Assembly: GCF_016863275.1 (NCBI RefSeq)
Contig: NZ_BOOO01000027.1
Span: 91,699 to 155,698, forward strand
Direction of reading: 5' to 3'
Length of the DNA: 64,000 nt
Source of the DNA: Planotetraspora mira
GTDB taxonomy: Bacteria; Actinomycetota; Actinomycetes; Streptosporangiales; Streptosporangiaceae
Shown: positions 41,894 through 50,671 of the stretch, piece by piece
How the letters are laid out: each line of letters begins with the position of its first letter
How positions within the stretch are numbered: the first letter of the stretch is position 1
Program-made: the position numbers and the translations under genes
The notes under the pieces: generated by a model
Told to the model about the DNA's origin: nothing
What the model saw: the letters and a program-made list of their open reading frames with translations, nothing else
Database searches by the model: none

Positions 41894-42814
41894 ATGACTG
41901 AAAGCTCGCACACACCCTTCGGATTCGCCTCGACCACGGACGAGGTCCTGGCAGGCGTGGACCTGTCCGGCACCCGCGCCCTGGTCACCGGCGCCTCTTC
42001 GGGCGTCGGCATCGAGACCGCTCGCGCCCTGGCCGCCGCCGGAGCCGACGTCGTCCTCGGCGTACGGAACGTCGACGCGGGCAGGCGGACCGCCGCCCGG
42101 ATCTCGGAGTCGACGGGCAACCCGGCCGTCAGCGTCGGCCACCTCGATCTCGCCGACGTCGGCTCGGTCCGCGCGTTCGCCGGCGCCTGGGACGGGCCGC
42201 TGCACATGCTCGTCAACAACGCCGGGATCATGGCACTGCCGGAGCTCACCCGTACGCCGCAGGGCCGGGAGATGCAGTTCGCGGTCAACTTCCTCGGACA
42301 CTTCGCCCTCACCCTCGGGCTGCACGGCGCACTCGCCCGAGCCGAGGGTGCCCGCGTCGTGTCGGTCAGTTCCAACGCCCACCTGTACGCCCCGGTGGTC
42401 TTCGACGATCTCGACTACCGCTTCCGGCTCTACCACCCCATCGGGGCGTACGCGGAGTCGAAGACGGCGGTCGTGCTGCTGGCGGTCGAGGCCACCCGGC
42501 GATGGTCGGGCGAGGGGATCGTGGCCAATGCCGTACACCCTGGAGCCATCGCCACGAACCTGCAGAAGCACACCGGCGGCCTGCAGACGCCGCCCGAGCG
42601 CCGCAAGAGCGTGGAGCAGGGTGCGGCGACATCGGTGCTCGTGGCCGCCTCGCCCCTGCTGGCCGGTGTGGGGGGCCGCTATTTCGAGGACTGCGCCGAG
42701 TCGCAGGTCGTGCACGAGCGTCCGCCGTTGTTCGGCGGCGGTGTCGCCCCGTTCGCCCTGGACCCCGCCAACGCCGAGCGGTTGTGGGAGACCGCGCTGA
42801 CCCTCCTGGCATGA
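41894..42814 (+). CDS. SDR-family oxidoreductase (retinol dehydrogenase/WWOX-like)
   Basis: A 306-residue SDR. The cofactor motif LVTGASSGVGIETARALA is at about residues 30-47, with GVRNVD after strand 2 suggesting NADP(H). NNAGIM, SSNAHLY and the catalytic YAESK follow. The order and the ALPELTRTPQGREMQFAVNFLGHF stretch resemble the RDH/WWOX/light-dependent oxidoreductase branch, which takes larger substrates than classical SDRs. No Shine-Dalgarno site at the ATG; upstream in-frame starts are possible. It stands alone on this strand before the lyase gene. Confidence 0.85.
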   Translation: MTESSHTPFGFASTTDEVLAGVDLSGTRALVTGASSGVGIETARALAAAGADVVLGVRNVDAGRRTAARISESTGNPAVSVGHLDLADVGSVRAFAGAWDGPLHMLVNNAGIMALPELTRTPQGREMQFAVNFLGHFALTLGLHGALARAEGARVVSVSSNAHLYAPVVFDDLDYRFRLYHPIGAYAESKTAVVLLAVEATRRWSGEGIVANAVHPGAIATNLQKHTGGLQTPPERRKSVEQGAATSVLVAASPLLAGVGGRYFEDCAESQVVHERPPLFGGGVAPFALDPANAERLWETALTLLA

Positions 42815-42901
42815 CCCGGGGCGTCGACGAGGCCGGCCCCGGAGATCACAGTCCCGCCCGATCACTGGACGCGCGGCAGGGCGTACGGGCACCGTGAACG
42901 T

Positions 42902-43996
42902 GTGATCACCTCCACTGGCGTGCGGCGCGGCCTTCCGTGGTTCGCCCGTCCCGCGGCCCGTCTCTGGACCTGCGCCCCGGCTCCGGCCGATGTGGGCGAC
43001 TTCCACGCGTCCCTGCCGGGGTATGCGCCCACCCCGCTCACCGAGCTTCCGTCCCTGGCCGCCGAGCTCGGTGTCGGGAGGGTGTTCGTCAAGGACGAGT
43101 CGCTGCGGCTGGGCCTGCCCGCGTTCAAGGCGCTGGGCGCCTCCTGGGCGATCCACCGGGTGCTGTCGGAACGGCCGCCCGGCGCCCGGGTCCGGCTGGT
43201 CACCGCCACCGACGGCAACCACGGCCGGGCGGTGGCCCGGACGGCCCGGATGCGGGGGCACCGCGCACATGTCTTCGTCCCCGACGGTGTGCACGAGTCG
43301 GCCGTGGCCGCCATCGGCGCCGAAGGCGCGCTGATAGAGCGGATCCGGGGAAGCTACGACGAGGCCGTACGGCAGGCGGCCCGATCCGCGGACGAGCCGG
43401 ACGCCGTGCTCGTCCAGGACATGGCCTGGCCCGGCTACGAGGAGATCCCCGGATGGATCGTCGAGGGCTACTCCACCCTCTTCTCCGAGATAGACGTGCA
43501 GCTGAGCGGTGCGGGATCGCCGGGCCTGGTGGCCGTCCCCGCCGGAGTGGGGTCACTGGCCCAGGCCGCCGTCACCCACTACCGCGGCCGCCCGGCATCC
43601 CTCCCCGCTCCCGCCGTGCTGACGGTGGAACCCGGCACCGCCGCCTGCGTCCTGGCGAGCCTGACCATGCGCGAGCCGGTCAGCGTGGAGACGGGGACGA
43701 CGACCATGGCGGGCCTGAACTGCGGCACGGTCTCCAGCCTCGCCTGGCCGTACCTCCGTGACGGCCTGGACGCCGCGGTGGCGGTCACCGACGCCGGCAG
43801 TGCTGCCGCGGCCCGCGACCTCGGAGCCCTCGGCCTGTCCTGCGGTCCGTGCGGCGCCGCGTCCCTGGCCGGCGTGCGCGCCGCACTCACCGGTGCCGGG
43901 AGCGCCGAGCGCCGGGCCGCTCTGGCCGTGGGACCGCACACGATCGTGGTCCTGCTCAGCACCGAAGGCGCAGCCGCCAACCCGCACACCGTCTGA
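42902..43996 (+). CDS. Diaminopropionate ammonia-lyase-like PLP enzyme
   Basis: A 364-residue fold-type II PLP enzyme. The N-terminal FHASLPGYAPTPLTELPSLA and KDESLRLGLPAFKALGAS match diaminopropionate ammonia-lyase; the PLP Lys is in PAFK. TDGNHGRAVA is the phosphate-side loop, PAGVGSLAQA the glycine loop, and LNCGTVSSLAWPYLRDGLDA the C-terminal family motif. The known reaction splits 2,3-diaminopropionate to pyruvate and ammonia. It is about 35 residues shorter than E. coli YgeX. The M20 peptidase gene follows after 15 bp. Threonine dehydratase-like activity is an alternative. Confidence 0.85.
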   Translation: MITSTGVRRGLPWFARPAARLWTCAPAPADVGDFHASLPGYAPTPLTELPSLAAELGVGRVFVKDESLRLGLPAFKALGASWAIHRVLSERPPGARVRLVTATDGNHGRAVARTARMRGHRAHVFVPDGVHESAVAAIGAEGALIERIRGSYDEAVRQAARSADEPDAVLVQDMAWPGYEEIPGWIVEGYSTLFSEIDVQLSGAGSPGLVAVPAGVGSLAQAAVTHYRGRPASLPAPAVLTVEPGTAACVLASLTMREPVSVETGTTTMAGLNCGTVSSLAWPYLRDGLDAAVAVTDAGSAAAARDLGALGLSCGPCGAASLAGVRAALTGAGSAERRAALAVGPHTIVVLLSTEGAAANPHTV

Positions 43997-44011
43997 ACTG
44001 AAGGAGCCCAG

Positions 44012-45163
44012 GTGACGTCCCTGAACAGCCCGGACCCGGTGCCGCTCCTCGCGCGCCTCATCGGCATCGATTCGGTCAACCCCGATCTGGTGCCCGGAGG
44101 CGCGGGCGAGACACGCATCGCCGACTTCTGCGCCGGATGGCTCGCGCCACGCGGGTTCGACGTGCACCGCCTGGAGAAGCGGCCGGGACGCCCCTCCCTG
44201 GTCGCGGTCGCCCGGGGCATGGGGGGAGGCCGTTCGCTCATGCTCAACGGTCATCTCGACACCGTCGGCCTCAGCACCTACGACGGCGATCCGCTCGAGC
44301 CGGAGATCCGCGACGGCAGGATGTACGGCAGGGGCGCCTTCGACATGAAGGGCGGGATCGCGGCCATGATGACCGCGGCCGCCCGTGCCGTCGAGCGGGG
44401 CCGGCTGCGCGGAGACGTCATCCTCGCGTGCGTCGCCGACGAGGAACACGCCAGTTCCGGCACCGAGGAGGTGCTGGAGGCGTTCACCGCCGACGCGGCC
44501 GTCGTCACCGAGCCGAGCCACCTCGAGGTGACCCTCGCGCACAAGGGCTTCGCCTGGTTGGACGTGGAGATCCAGGGCCGCGCCGCCCACGGCTCCCGGC
44601 CCGACCTCGGCGTCGACGCCATCGCCAAGGCGGGTCACTTCCTCGTCGCGCTGGAGGAATGGGGCCGTCGTCTCGCGCGGGCGCCGCATCCTCTCCTCGG
44701 AGCGGGCACCGTGCACGCCTCCGTCATCCGCGGAGGCGAGGAGGCCTCCACGTATCCCGCGTCGTGCCGGATCACCATCGAGCGCCGCACGGTGCCCGGG
44801 GAGAGCGCCGACACCGTGCACGCCGAACTCACCGCCATCCTCGACGGCCTGTCCGCCGGTGTCCCCGGCTTCCGTTATCGACTCCACCGTGATCTGCACC
44901 GTGAGCCGTTCGAAGCCGATCCCGAGGCGCCCATCGTGCGCACGCTGACCCGTCATGCCGAGGCGGTCCTCGGGCGTCCACCCGTGATCCGCGCCGAACC
45001 CTTCTGGACCGACTGCGCTCTCCTGGACCGCGCCGGAATCCCCTGCCTGCTCTTCGGCGTCGACGGCGGGGGAGCGCACTCCGCGACCGAATGGGCCGAC
45101 ATCGCCTCGCTGCATCAGGTCACCGACGTTCTCACCCGCACCATCTCGGACTTCTGCTCCTGA
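44012..45163 (+). CDS. M20-family metallopeptidase (ArgE/DapE type)
   Basis: A 383-residue zinc aminoacylase/deacetylase. Metal ligands and the catalytic base are seen in order: His in LNGHLDTVG, Asp in GAFDMKGG, the Glu pair in ADEEHASSG, Glu in VVTEPSHLEV, and His in VDGGGAHSATEW. The central dimerisation domain begins about residue 175. AAGGAG is 7 nt before the GTG start. Coupling with the diaminopropionate lyase suggests it frees an N-acylated or peptide-linked amino acid that the lyase then degrades (inference). Confidence 0.9.
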   Translation: MTSLNSPDPVPLLARLIGIDSVNPDLVPGGAGETRIADFCAGWLAPRGFDVHRLEKRPGRPSLVAVARGMGGGRSLMLNGHLDTVGLSTYDGDPLEPEIRDGRMYGRGAFDMKGGIAAMMTAAARAVERGRLRGDVILACVADEEHASSGTEEVLEAFTADAAVVTEPSHLEVTLAHKGFAWLDVEIQGRAAHGSRPDLGVDAIAKAGHFLVALEEWGRRLARAPHPLLGAGTVHASVIRGGEEASTYPASCRITIERRTVPGESADTVHAELTAILDGLSAGVPGFRYRLHRDLHREPFEADPEAPIVRTLTRHAEAVLGRPPVIRAEPFWTDCALLDRAGIPCLLFGVDGGGAHSATEWADIASLHQVTDVLTRTISDFCS

Positions 45164-45166
45164 TGT

Positions 45167-45946
45167 TCACGCGTCGCGCCGGCTCAGGAGCAGCCCGCCG
45201 CCCAGGAGTGCCGCCGCCGCCCACCCGGCGAGCACGCCGAGACCCGCCCACGGGCTGAGGGGCAGGCTGGAAAGACGGGTGGTGGCCTGGATGGTGAGCC
45301 CGGCGTTCGTCGGCGAGATCTGCCAGAGGAGGCGCTGCCAGTCCTGACCGGAGACCACGAGGGTGATGATGATCGGGAAGAGATAGAGCAGACCGAGCAC
45401 GACCGCGATGGCCGCCGCGGATTCTCGCACGGCGGTCGCGACGCCGAGGCTGAGCAGGCCGATCAGCGCGAGGTAGAGGACCGACCCGGCGGCGGCCCGA
45501 AGCGTGGGGCCGTCGGCCAGGGACATCAGCGGGTGACCGTGCGCGGCGGTGAAGCCGTTGCCGGGCAGGATGAGCCGCCCGGCCAGCACGGACGCGAGCA
45601 CGGCGAGCGTTCCCGCGGCGAGCGTCAGGCCGGTGAGGACGGCCGCCTTGGCGGCCAGGACGGCGACCCGGCGCGGCATCGCGGTCAGGGTGGTGCGGAT
45701 CATGCCGGTGCCGTACTCGCCGGTGATCGCCAGCACTGCCAGGACGGCGACGATCGCCTGGCCCACCTGGACTCCGAAGAGGCTGATCCTGGTGGTGTCG
45801 TAGGCGCAGCCCGCCTCCGGGCAGGACACGGAGGCGACCGCCGCGGCGCTTACGGCGAGGGTCAGCGCAATGATCCCGAGAAGCAGCCCGCCCGTGCCTC
45901 TCGTGGTGCGCAGTTTGGTCCACTCCGCGTGCAGTTCTCGTCTCAC
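45167..45946 (-). CDS. ABC-2 type membrane permease without an adjacent ATPase
   Basis: A 259-residue membrane protein with six helices. It starts RRELHAEWTKLRTTRGTGGLLLG, the common N-terminus of actinobacterial ABC-2 permeases for antimicrobial or bacteriocin export. ITGEYGTGMIRTTLTAMPRR between helices 2 and 3 is the family motif. The GTG at 45946 gives this start; the longer frame would overlap the kinase gene and lacks homology. The partner ATPase gene is not next to it. It is divergent from a sensor kinase 52 bp away, so the two-component system probably controls it. Confidence 0.82.
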   Translation of the reverse strand: MRRELHAEWTKLRTTRGTGGLLLGIIALTLAVSAAAVASVSCPEAGCAYDTTRISLFGVQVGQAIVAVLAVLAITGEYGTGMIRTTLTAMPRRVAVLAAKAAVLTGLTLAAGTLAVLASVLAGRLILPGNGFTAAHGHPLMSLADGPTLRAAAGSVLYLALIGLLSLGVATAVRESAAAIAVVLGLLYLFPIIITLVVSGQDWQRLLWQISPTNAGLTIQATTRLSSLPLSPWAGLGVLAGWAAAALLGGGLLLSRRDA

Positions 45947-45998
45947 GCGTAGGTCAGGGGCGGCATCCTGGTGGTCAGCACGGAACAGGAGAGGACTG

Positions 45999-47177
45999 AT
46001 GAGGAATCCGCGACGCCCGCCGGGCCGCACCGTACGGCAGCGCTTCACCGCCCTCTACGGCGTCCTGTTCCTCCTGTCCGCCGTGGGGCTGCTGGCCATC
46101 ACCAACATCGTGAGCCTGGGATCGCGGGTCAGCTCCTTCGGAGGGAACCCCCCGGCCGGGCAGCCCACGCTCGCGGCCGCCCAGGAGCACATCGCCCTGC
46201 TCCAGAGCCGGCTCTCGGAGATGGAGGCGGTGCAGTCGCGCCAGCTTCTGATCGGCTCGGCGGTGGCGCTCGCCGTCATGGCCGTCGTGTCGATCCTGCT
46301 GGGCCGGGTCGTCGCCGGCCGGGTGTTGCGCCCGTTGCGGACGATCACCGCGGCCGCGCGGCGGATCTCCGCGGACAACCTGCACGAGCGGCTGGCCGTG
46401 GCGGGCCCGGCCGACGAGGTGAAGGACCTCGCCGACACCATCGACGGTCTGCTGGAACGCCTGGAGGGCTCCTTCGCCGCGCAGCGCCGGTTCGTCGCCA
46501 ACGCCTCCCATGAACTGCGCACCCCGTTGGCGACCATGCGGGCATCGCTGGACGTGGCCGTGGCCAAGCCGGAGCCCGTACCGGCGCAGACGGTCGCGCT
46601 CGCCGACCGGCTCCGCACCGAGCTCGACCAGGTTGACCGGCTTCTGGAAGGCTTCCTCGTGCTCGCCCGCACCCAGCACGGGGATCTGTCCGACCGCGCG
46701 ACGATCTCGCTCGGCCGCGTGGTCTCCACGGCCTTGGCCACCCGGGCCGACGACATCGCCGGCAGGAGCCTGACCGTCCACGACGGCGACGTCCACGACG
46801 GCGCCTGGACACGAGGAAGCCGGACGCTCGTGTCCCGCATGGTCGAGAACGTGATCGACAACGCGATCGTCCACAACCACGACGGCGGCTGGATCCGGGT
46901 CGCCGCCACCGCCGACGGCGCGACGGCGCGGCTCGTCGTGGAGACGGGCGGACGGGTTCTCGACCAGGAGCAGCTCGCACTGCTCGCCCAGCCGTTCCAG
47001 CGGCTCGGCGCGGACCGGACCGGCTCCGACACCGGCTCCGGGCTCGGACTGTCGATCGTGGCGGCCGTCGCCACAGCGCACGGCGGCGGTCTGGACCTGC
47101 GTGCCAGGCCAGAAGGCGGGCTCCGGGTCACCGTCTCCCTGCCTTCGGCGGCCGCGCAGGCAGGCGTCCCGGCGTGA
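45999..47177 (+). CDS. Two-component sensor histidine kinase
   Basis: A 392-residue HisKA kinase. Helix 1 (about residues 20-40) and helix 2 (about 83-108) flank a short external segment of about 42 residues with a coiled-coil-like stretch (ALLQSRLSEMEAVQSRQ). Then come HAMP, the H-box FVANASHELRTPLATMRAS, the N-box MVENVIDNAIVHN and the G-box SGLGLSIVAAVATAHGG. The DxG region is unusual (VVETGGRVLDQEQL has no DNG). The small sensor segment is typical of envelope-stress kinases. It precedes its regulator gene with a GTGA overlap. Confidence 0.92.
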   Translation: MRNPRRPPGRTVRQRFTALYGVLFLLSAVGLLAITNIVSLGSRVSSFGGNPPAGQPTLAAAQEHIALLQSRLSEMEAVQSRQLLIGSAVALAVMAVVSILLGRVVAGRVLRPLRTITAAARRISADNLHERLAVAGPADEVKDLADTIDGLLERLEGSFAAQRRFVANASHELRTPLATMRASLDVAVAKPEPVPAQTVALADRLRTELDQVDRLLEGFLVLARTQHGDLSDRATISLGRVVSTALATRADDIAGRSLTVHDGDVHDGAWTRGSRTLVSRMVENVIDNAIVHNHDGGWIRVAATADGATARLVVETGGRVLDQEQLALLAQPFQRLGADRTGSDTGSGLGLSIVAAVATAHGGGLDLRARPEGGLRVTVSLPSAAAQAGVPA

Positions 47178-47842
47178 GGGTGCTGGTGGTCGAGGACGCG
47201 CGGTCCCTCGCCGCCGTCCTGGTCGAGGGCCTACGCGATCAGGGCATGGCCGTGGACGTGGCGCACGACGGCCTGGAGGCCGCGGCCAAACTCGACCTCA
47301 ACGCCTACGACGTGGTCGTCCTCGATCGCGACCTGCCCGGGATCCACGGCGACACCCTCTGCCAGATGATCACTGAACGCGACGACCGGGTCATGGTCTT
47401 GATGCTGACCGCGGCCGGCTCGCCCGGCGACCGGGTCAGCGGCCTGACCCTGGGGGCCGACGACTACCTCGCCAAGCCCTTCCACTTTCCTGAACTGGTC
47501 GTGCGCATCCGCTCGCTGGCCCGCCGCCAGCCCTTCGCCCGCGCCCGGACCCTGCGCGCGGCAGGCGTCGAACTCGACCCGCTGCGCCGCACGGCCACCC
47601 GCGACGGCCGCCGGCTCGACCTGTCGGTCAAGGAATTCGCCCTTCTCGAGGCCCTCCTCCGCGCCGCCCCCGCCCACCTCAGCACCGAGGACCTGCTCGA
47701 ACAGGTCTGGGACGAACACGCCGACCCGTTCACCAACACCGTCACCGTCACCGTCGGCCGCCTGCGCCGCAAACTCGGCGACCCCTCGATCATCACGACC
47801 ACACCCGGTGTGGGCTACCGCATCGCCGGCCCACTCAGTTAG
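47174..47842 (+). CDS. OmpR-family response regulator
   Basis: A 222-residue regulator. The receiver domain has the phospho-acceptor Asp in VVVLDRDLPGIHG, Thr in MLTAAG and Lys in LAKPFHFPELV. The winged-helix output domain starts about residue 125 (VELDPLRRTATRDGRRLDLSVKEFALLEALL) and ends with the recognition wing TTTPGVGYRIAGP. GTG start overlaps the kinase stop. Likely targets include the divergent orphan permease gene. The kinase-first order is less common than regulator-first. Confidence 0.93.
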   Translation: MRVLVVEDARSLAAVLVEGLRDQGMAVDVAHDGLEAAAKLDLNAYDVVVLDRDLPGIHGDTLCQMITERDDRVMVLMLTAAGSPGDRVSGLTLGADDYLAKPFHFPELVVRIRSLARRQPFARARTLRAAGVELDPLRRTATRDGRRLDLSVKEFALLEALLRAAPAHLSTEDLLEQVWDEHADPFTNTVTVTVGRLRRKLGDPSIITTTPGVGYRIAGPLS

Positions 47843-47910
47843 GGAGTGCCGCAGTGGGCGACCTTCCGGGGAGGTGCAGCCGGTCTCATCCCCGGCCGAG
47901 GCGACGAATT

Positions 47911-47948
47911 TTGGATCGCTTTGCATGGGTTTGGCCTATTAATAATTA
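47911..47948 (+). promoter_or_regulatory. AT-rich promoter before the XRE-family gene
   Basis: TTGCAT (47921-47926) and TAATTA (47943-47948) are 16 bp apart in an AT-rich stretch (TATTAATAATTAA) that is exceptional here. The predicted start of transcription is only a few bases before the ATG at 47959, so the message may have almost no leader. Confidence 0.45.
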
Positions 47949-47958
47949 ACCTGTCTGG

Positions 47959-48759
47959 ATGAGCGCTCTGGGGGAATTCTTACGCGCTCGGCGCCAAGCC
48001 ACGACCCCTGATCAGGTCGGGCTGCCCCACTTCGACGGCCGCCGGACGCCGGGACTGCGCCGCAGTGAGGTGGCGGAGCTGGCCGGCGTCAGCATCGACT
48101 ACTACATGCGGCTCGAGCAGGGCAGAGAGTGCCATCCGTCGGAGCAGGTGCTGGAAGCTCTGGCGCGGGTCTTCCAGCTCTGCCCCGAGGCCACCGAACA
48201 CCTTCACGATCTCGTACGTCCTCGCAAGCGCAGGGTCGTACCCGCCGACCGCGCCGACCAGATCAACCCGGCCCTGATGGAGCTCATGCTGAGCTGGACC
48301 TACCCGGCGTTGGTGCTGAACCGCCGACTCGACGTGATCTTCAAGAACCGGCTGGCCGCCAGCATCTGTGCCTACGGCAATCCCGAATACGCCGACAACC
48401 TGCTGCGGCACGCCTTCTACGAGCCCGATTTCTACCAGAACTGGGACAGTGCGGTCGGCAAGTGGGTGGCCCACTTCCGCGCCTCCGCGGGACCGCACAG
48501 CGACGACCCCTTCCTCCTCGAGTTGATCGAGGAGCTTTCCGGCAGTGACGAATTCCGCCGCATGTGGGCGCGGCACGATGTCGGGACCAACAGTCGCGGG
48601 CTGGTCTGCCTCCGGCACTCCGAATTGGGCGACCTGAAGCTCACCTACGAGACCCTGCCGATCAGCAGCGCACCCGGACAGACCATCCTGGTCTGCCATT
48701 CCCTGAGGGACAACCCGTCCGACGACGCCGTGGCCAAGCTACGCGAGCTCATCTCCTAG
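47959..48759 (+). CDS. XRE-family regulator with MmyB-like ligand domain
   Basis: A 266-residue regulator. The N-terminal HTH (residues 1-75) carries the MmyB-group sequence LGEFLRARRQATTPDQVGLP and GLRRSEVAELAGVSIDYYMRLEQGR. The remaining 170 residues form a PAS-like ligand-binding domain (TYPALVLNRRLDVIFKNRLA; WVAHFRASAG; FRRMWARHDV) that in this group may bind fatty acids. Such regulators often control a neighbouring oxidoreductase; here none is adjacent. It converges on the ABC exporter operon. Confidence 0.88.
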   Translation: MSALGEFLRARRQATTPDQVGLPHFDGRRTPGLRRSEVAELAGVSIDYYMRLEQGRECHPSEQVLEALARVFQLCPEATEHLHDLVRPRKRRVVPADRADQINPALMELMLSWTYPALVLNRRLDVIFKNRLAASICAYGNPEYADNLLRHAFYEPDFYQNWDSAVGKWVAHFRASAGPHSDDPFLLELIEELSGSDEFRRMWARHDVGTNSRGLVCLRHSELGDLKLTYETLPISSAPGQTILVCHSLRDNPSDDAVAKLRELIS

Positions 48760-48770
48760 GGATTCGTCCC

Positions 48771-49622
48771 TCACATCGTCCGCTGCATCGCCTTCTGCCG
48801 GCGTACGGCGACGGCGGAGCCCGACTCACGGCGTGCCATCCGGCGCAGCACGACCGGCGCGAGCAGGAGTCCCGCGATCGCCCACAGGCCCAGGACGCCG
48901 ATCGTCTCCAGGTGCCGCCAGGACTCGCCGACCTCGGTGGCGGCCAGCGTCTCCGGCAACATCGCCGAGCGCAGTCCCAGGCCCAGCCAGTAGAGCGGGA
49001 AGACCTGGGCGAGCCACTGCAGCCATTCGGGGAACGCGCTGATCGGGTAGAACACGCCCGAGACGCCCATGAGCATCATGATCGGCAGCGTGACGAAGCC
49101 CATGCCCTGAGCGGTGTTGAACACCGAGCCGAGGACGGCCCCGATCGGCAGCAGCGCGACCAGGCCGAGTGCCAGCACCCAGACCAGCGTCACCCACGAC
49201 GACACGCCGCCCAACTCCAGCCCGTCGAACAGGAACAGTGCCGGGATCAGCGGGATGAGCAGCCCCACCACGGCGGTGCCCGTCCTGCTGAGCACCTTGC
49301 CGGTGAGGTAGCCGATCATCCCGTTCGGCGTCGCCTTGGCGCGCAGCAGCGTGCCGTCCTCGCGGTCCATGGTCAGGGACAGGGCCAGGGCGACCATCCC
49401 GTTGAGCACGACGTTCATCCCCAAGATGCCGGGGATCGACTGCGAGCCGAGGGAGAAACCGGTCCCCGGCACCGTGTTGTGCCGCAGGAGGAACATGACG
49501 ACCAGCGAGATGATCGGGAAGAACATCACCGACCAGAGGTCCTGCCCGTTGGTCGTGCTCTGCCGGAACTCGATCCAGCCGCGCTGCAGGCCCGCGCGGA
49601 CGGCGACCATGCGAGAGCTCAT
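48771..49622 (-). CDS. ABC-2 type exporter permease
   Basis: A 283-residue permease with six membrane helices. The middle of the protein has LPIMMLMGVSGVFYPISAFPEWLQWLAQVFPLY, the ABC-2 signature region. The N-terminus contains VRAGLQRGWIEFRQS. It starts within the ATPase stop (ATGA at 49619-49622), so the two are co-translated. Partner of the ATPase at 49619-50602; the exported compound is unknown. Confidence 0.9.
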   Translation of the reverse strand: MSSRMVAVRAGLQRGWIEFRQSTTNGQDLWSVMFFPIISLVVMFLLRHNTVPGTGFSLGSQSIPGILGMNVVLNGMVALALSLTMDREDGTLLRAKATPNGMIGYLTGKVLSRTGTAVVGLLIPLIPALFLFDGLELGGVSSWVTLVWVLALGLVALLPIGAVLGSVFNTAQGMGFVTLPIMMLMGVSGVFYPISAFPEWLQWLAQVFPLYWLGLGLRSAMLPETLAATEVGESWRHLETIGVLGLWAIAGLLLAPVVLRRMARRESGSAVAVRRQKAMQRTM

Positions 49623-50602
49623 CGGGCGACCTCCGTCAGCTCGCTCGGCGCCTCCGTGCGCCGTCCGGACTCGAATTCGTGCACCAGCGTCATGTAGACG
49701 TCCTCCAGGCTGATCCTGCGCACCTCCAGGTCGCCGATCGCCTCGCCGTACGTGGCGAACAGCTCACGCACGTGGCCGGTGGCGTCCTCGACGGACTCGA
49801 CATGGTGCTCACCGTCCCTGCTGTAGCGGACCTCGGCCTTGCCGGAGACCCGTCCGGCCAGCTCCGCCGCGTTGCCGTCGGCCACGATGCGGCCGCCCGC
49901 CAGGATCACGATCCGGTCAGCGAGCTTCTCCGCCTCGTCCAGGTCGTGCGTGGTGAGCAGGATCGCGGTGTCCTCCAGATCCGACAGACGCTGCACCAGT
50001 TCGTGGAACTCGCGCCGGGCCTGCGGATCGAATCCGACGGTCGGCTCGTCGAGGAACAGCAGGTCCGGCCGGCCCACCAGTCCGATGGCCACGTCGAGCC
50101 GGCGTCGCTGCCCGCCGGACAGAGTGCCGACCACCGCGTCCGCACGGTCGGTCAGACCCACGAGGCCGAGCAGTTCGCCGGCGTCGTACGGCCGGGCGCG
50201 GCGCGGCGTGCCGTACGGCGTGTAGTAGCGGCCGAGGTGGTCCAGCAACTCGCGGACCCGCCATTTGCCGTGGTCGCGCCAGGACTGCAGCACGATGCCC
50301 AGCCGGGCGCGCCACGCCTCGTCTCCGTCGTCGGGATCCACGCCCAGCACGCGCACCTCGCCGGCCGAACGCCGGCGGAACCCCTCCAGGATCTCGATCG
50401 TCGTCGTCTTGCCCGCGCCGTTCGGGCCCAGCAGGGCCACCACCTCGCCCTGGTGCACGCGGAGGTCCACCCCGTGGAGCACGTCGGCGGACCCGTAGCG
50501 CATGCGCAAGCCGTGGGTCTCGATGACCGGCTCGGCGCCCTGACTCGGGGGGAGTGGACGGACGGGGTCTCCTGGCCTGTGGTCGTTGTCACCTGCATCC
50601 AT
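49619..50602 (-). CDS. ABC exporter ATP-binding protein
   Basis: A 327-residue ATPase. Walker A is GPNGAGKTTTIE, the signature is LSGGQRRRLDVA, and Walker B is LLFLDEPTVGFDP with a catalytic Glu. The H-loop is LLTTHDLDEAEKL. A 90-residue C-terminal extension (VSGKAEVRYSRDGEHHVE...) resembles that of DrrA/NodI-type exporters. It is the first gene of the exporter operon, divergent from the double-MerR regulator, which is its probable controller. Confidence 0.92.
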   Translation of the reverse strand: MDAGDNDHRPGDPVRPLPPSQGAEPVIETHGLRMRYGSADVLHGVDLRVHQGEVVALLGPNGAGKTTTIEILEGFRRRSAGEVRVLGVDPDDGDEAWRARLGIVLQSWRDHGKWRVRELLDHLGRYYTPYGTPRRARPYDAGELLGLVGLTDRADAVVGTLSGGQRRRLDVAIGLVGRPDLLFLDEPTVGFDPQARREFHELVQRLSDLEDTAILLTTHDLDEAEKLADRIVILAGGRIVADGNAAELAGRVSGKAEVRYSRDGEHHVESVEDATGHVRELFATYGEAIGDLEVRRISLEDVYMTLVHEFESGRRTEAPSELTEVAR

Positions 50603-50620
50603 GCCTTCAAGCGTCTCATT

Positions 50621-50641
50621 GAACTTGGCTATTTAGAGTTC
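50621..50641. promoter_or_regulatory. Candidate MerR-type operator between exporter and regulator
   Basis: GAACT at 50621-50625 and AGTTC at 50637-50641 face each other across an 11-base AT-rich centre, 19 bp from the exporter start and 31 bp from the regulator start. The 21-bp dyad is about the size of MerR-family sites. Confidence 0.5.
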
Positions 50642-50671
50642 CGATGATGATCACTCGCATATGGTGGGGAC

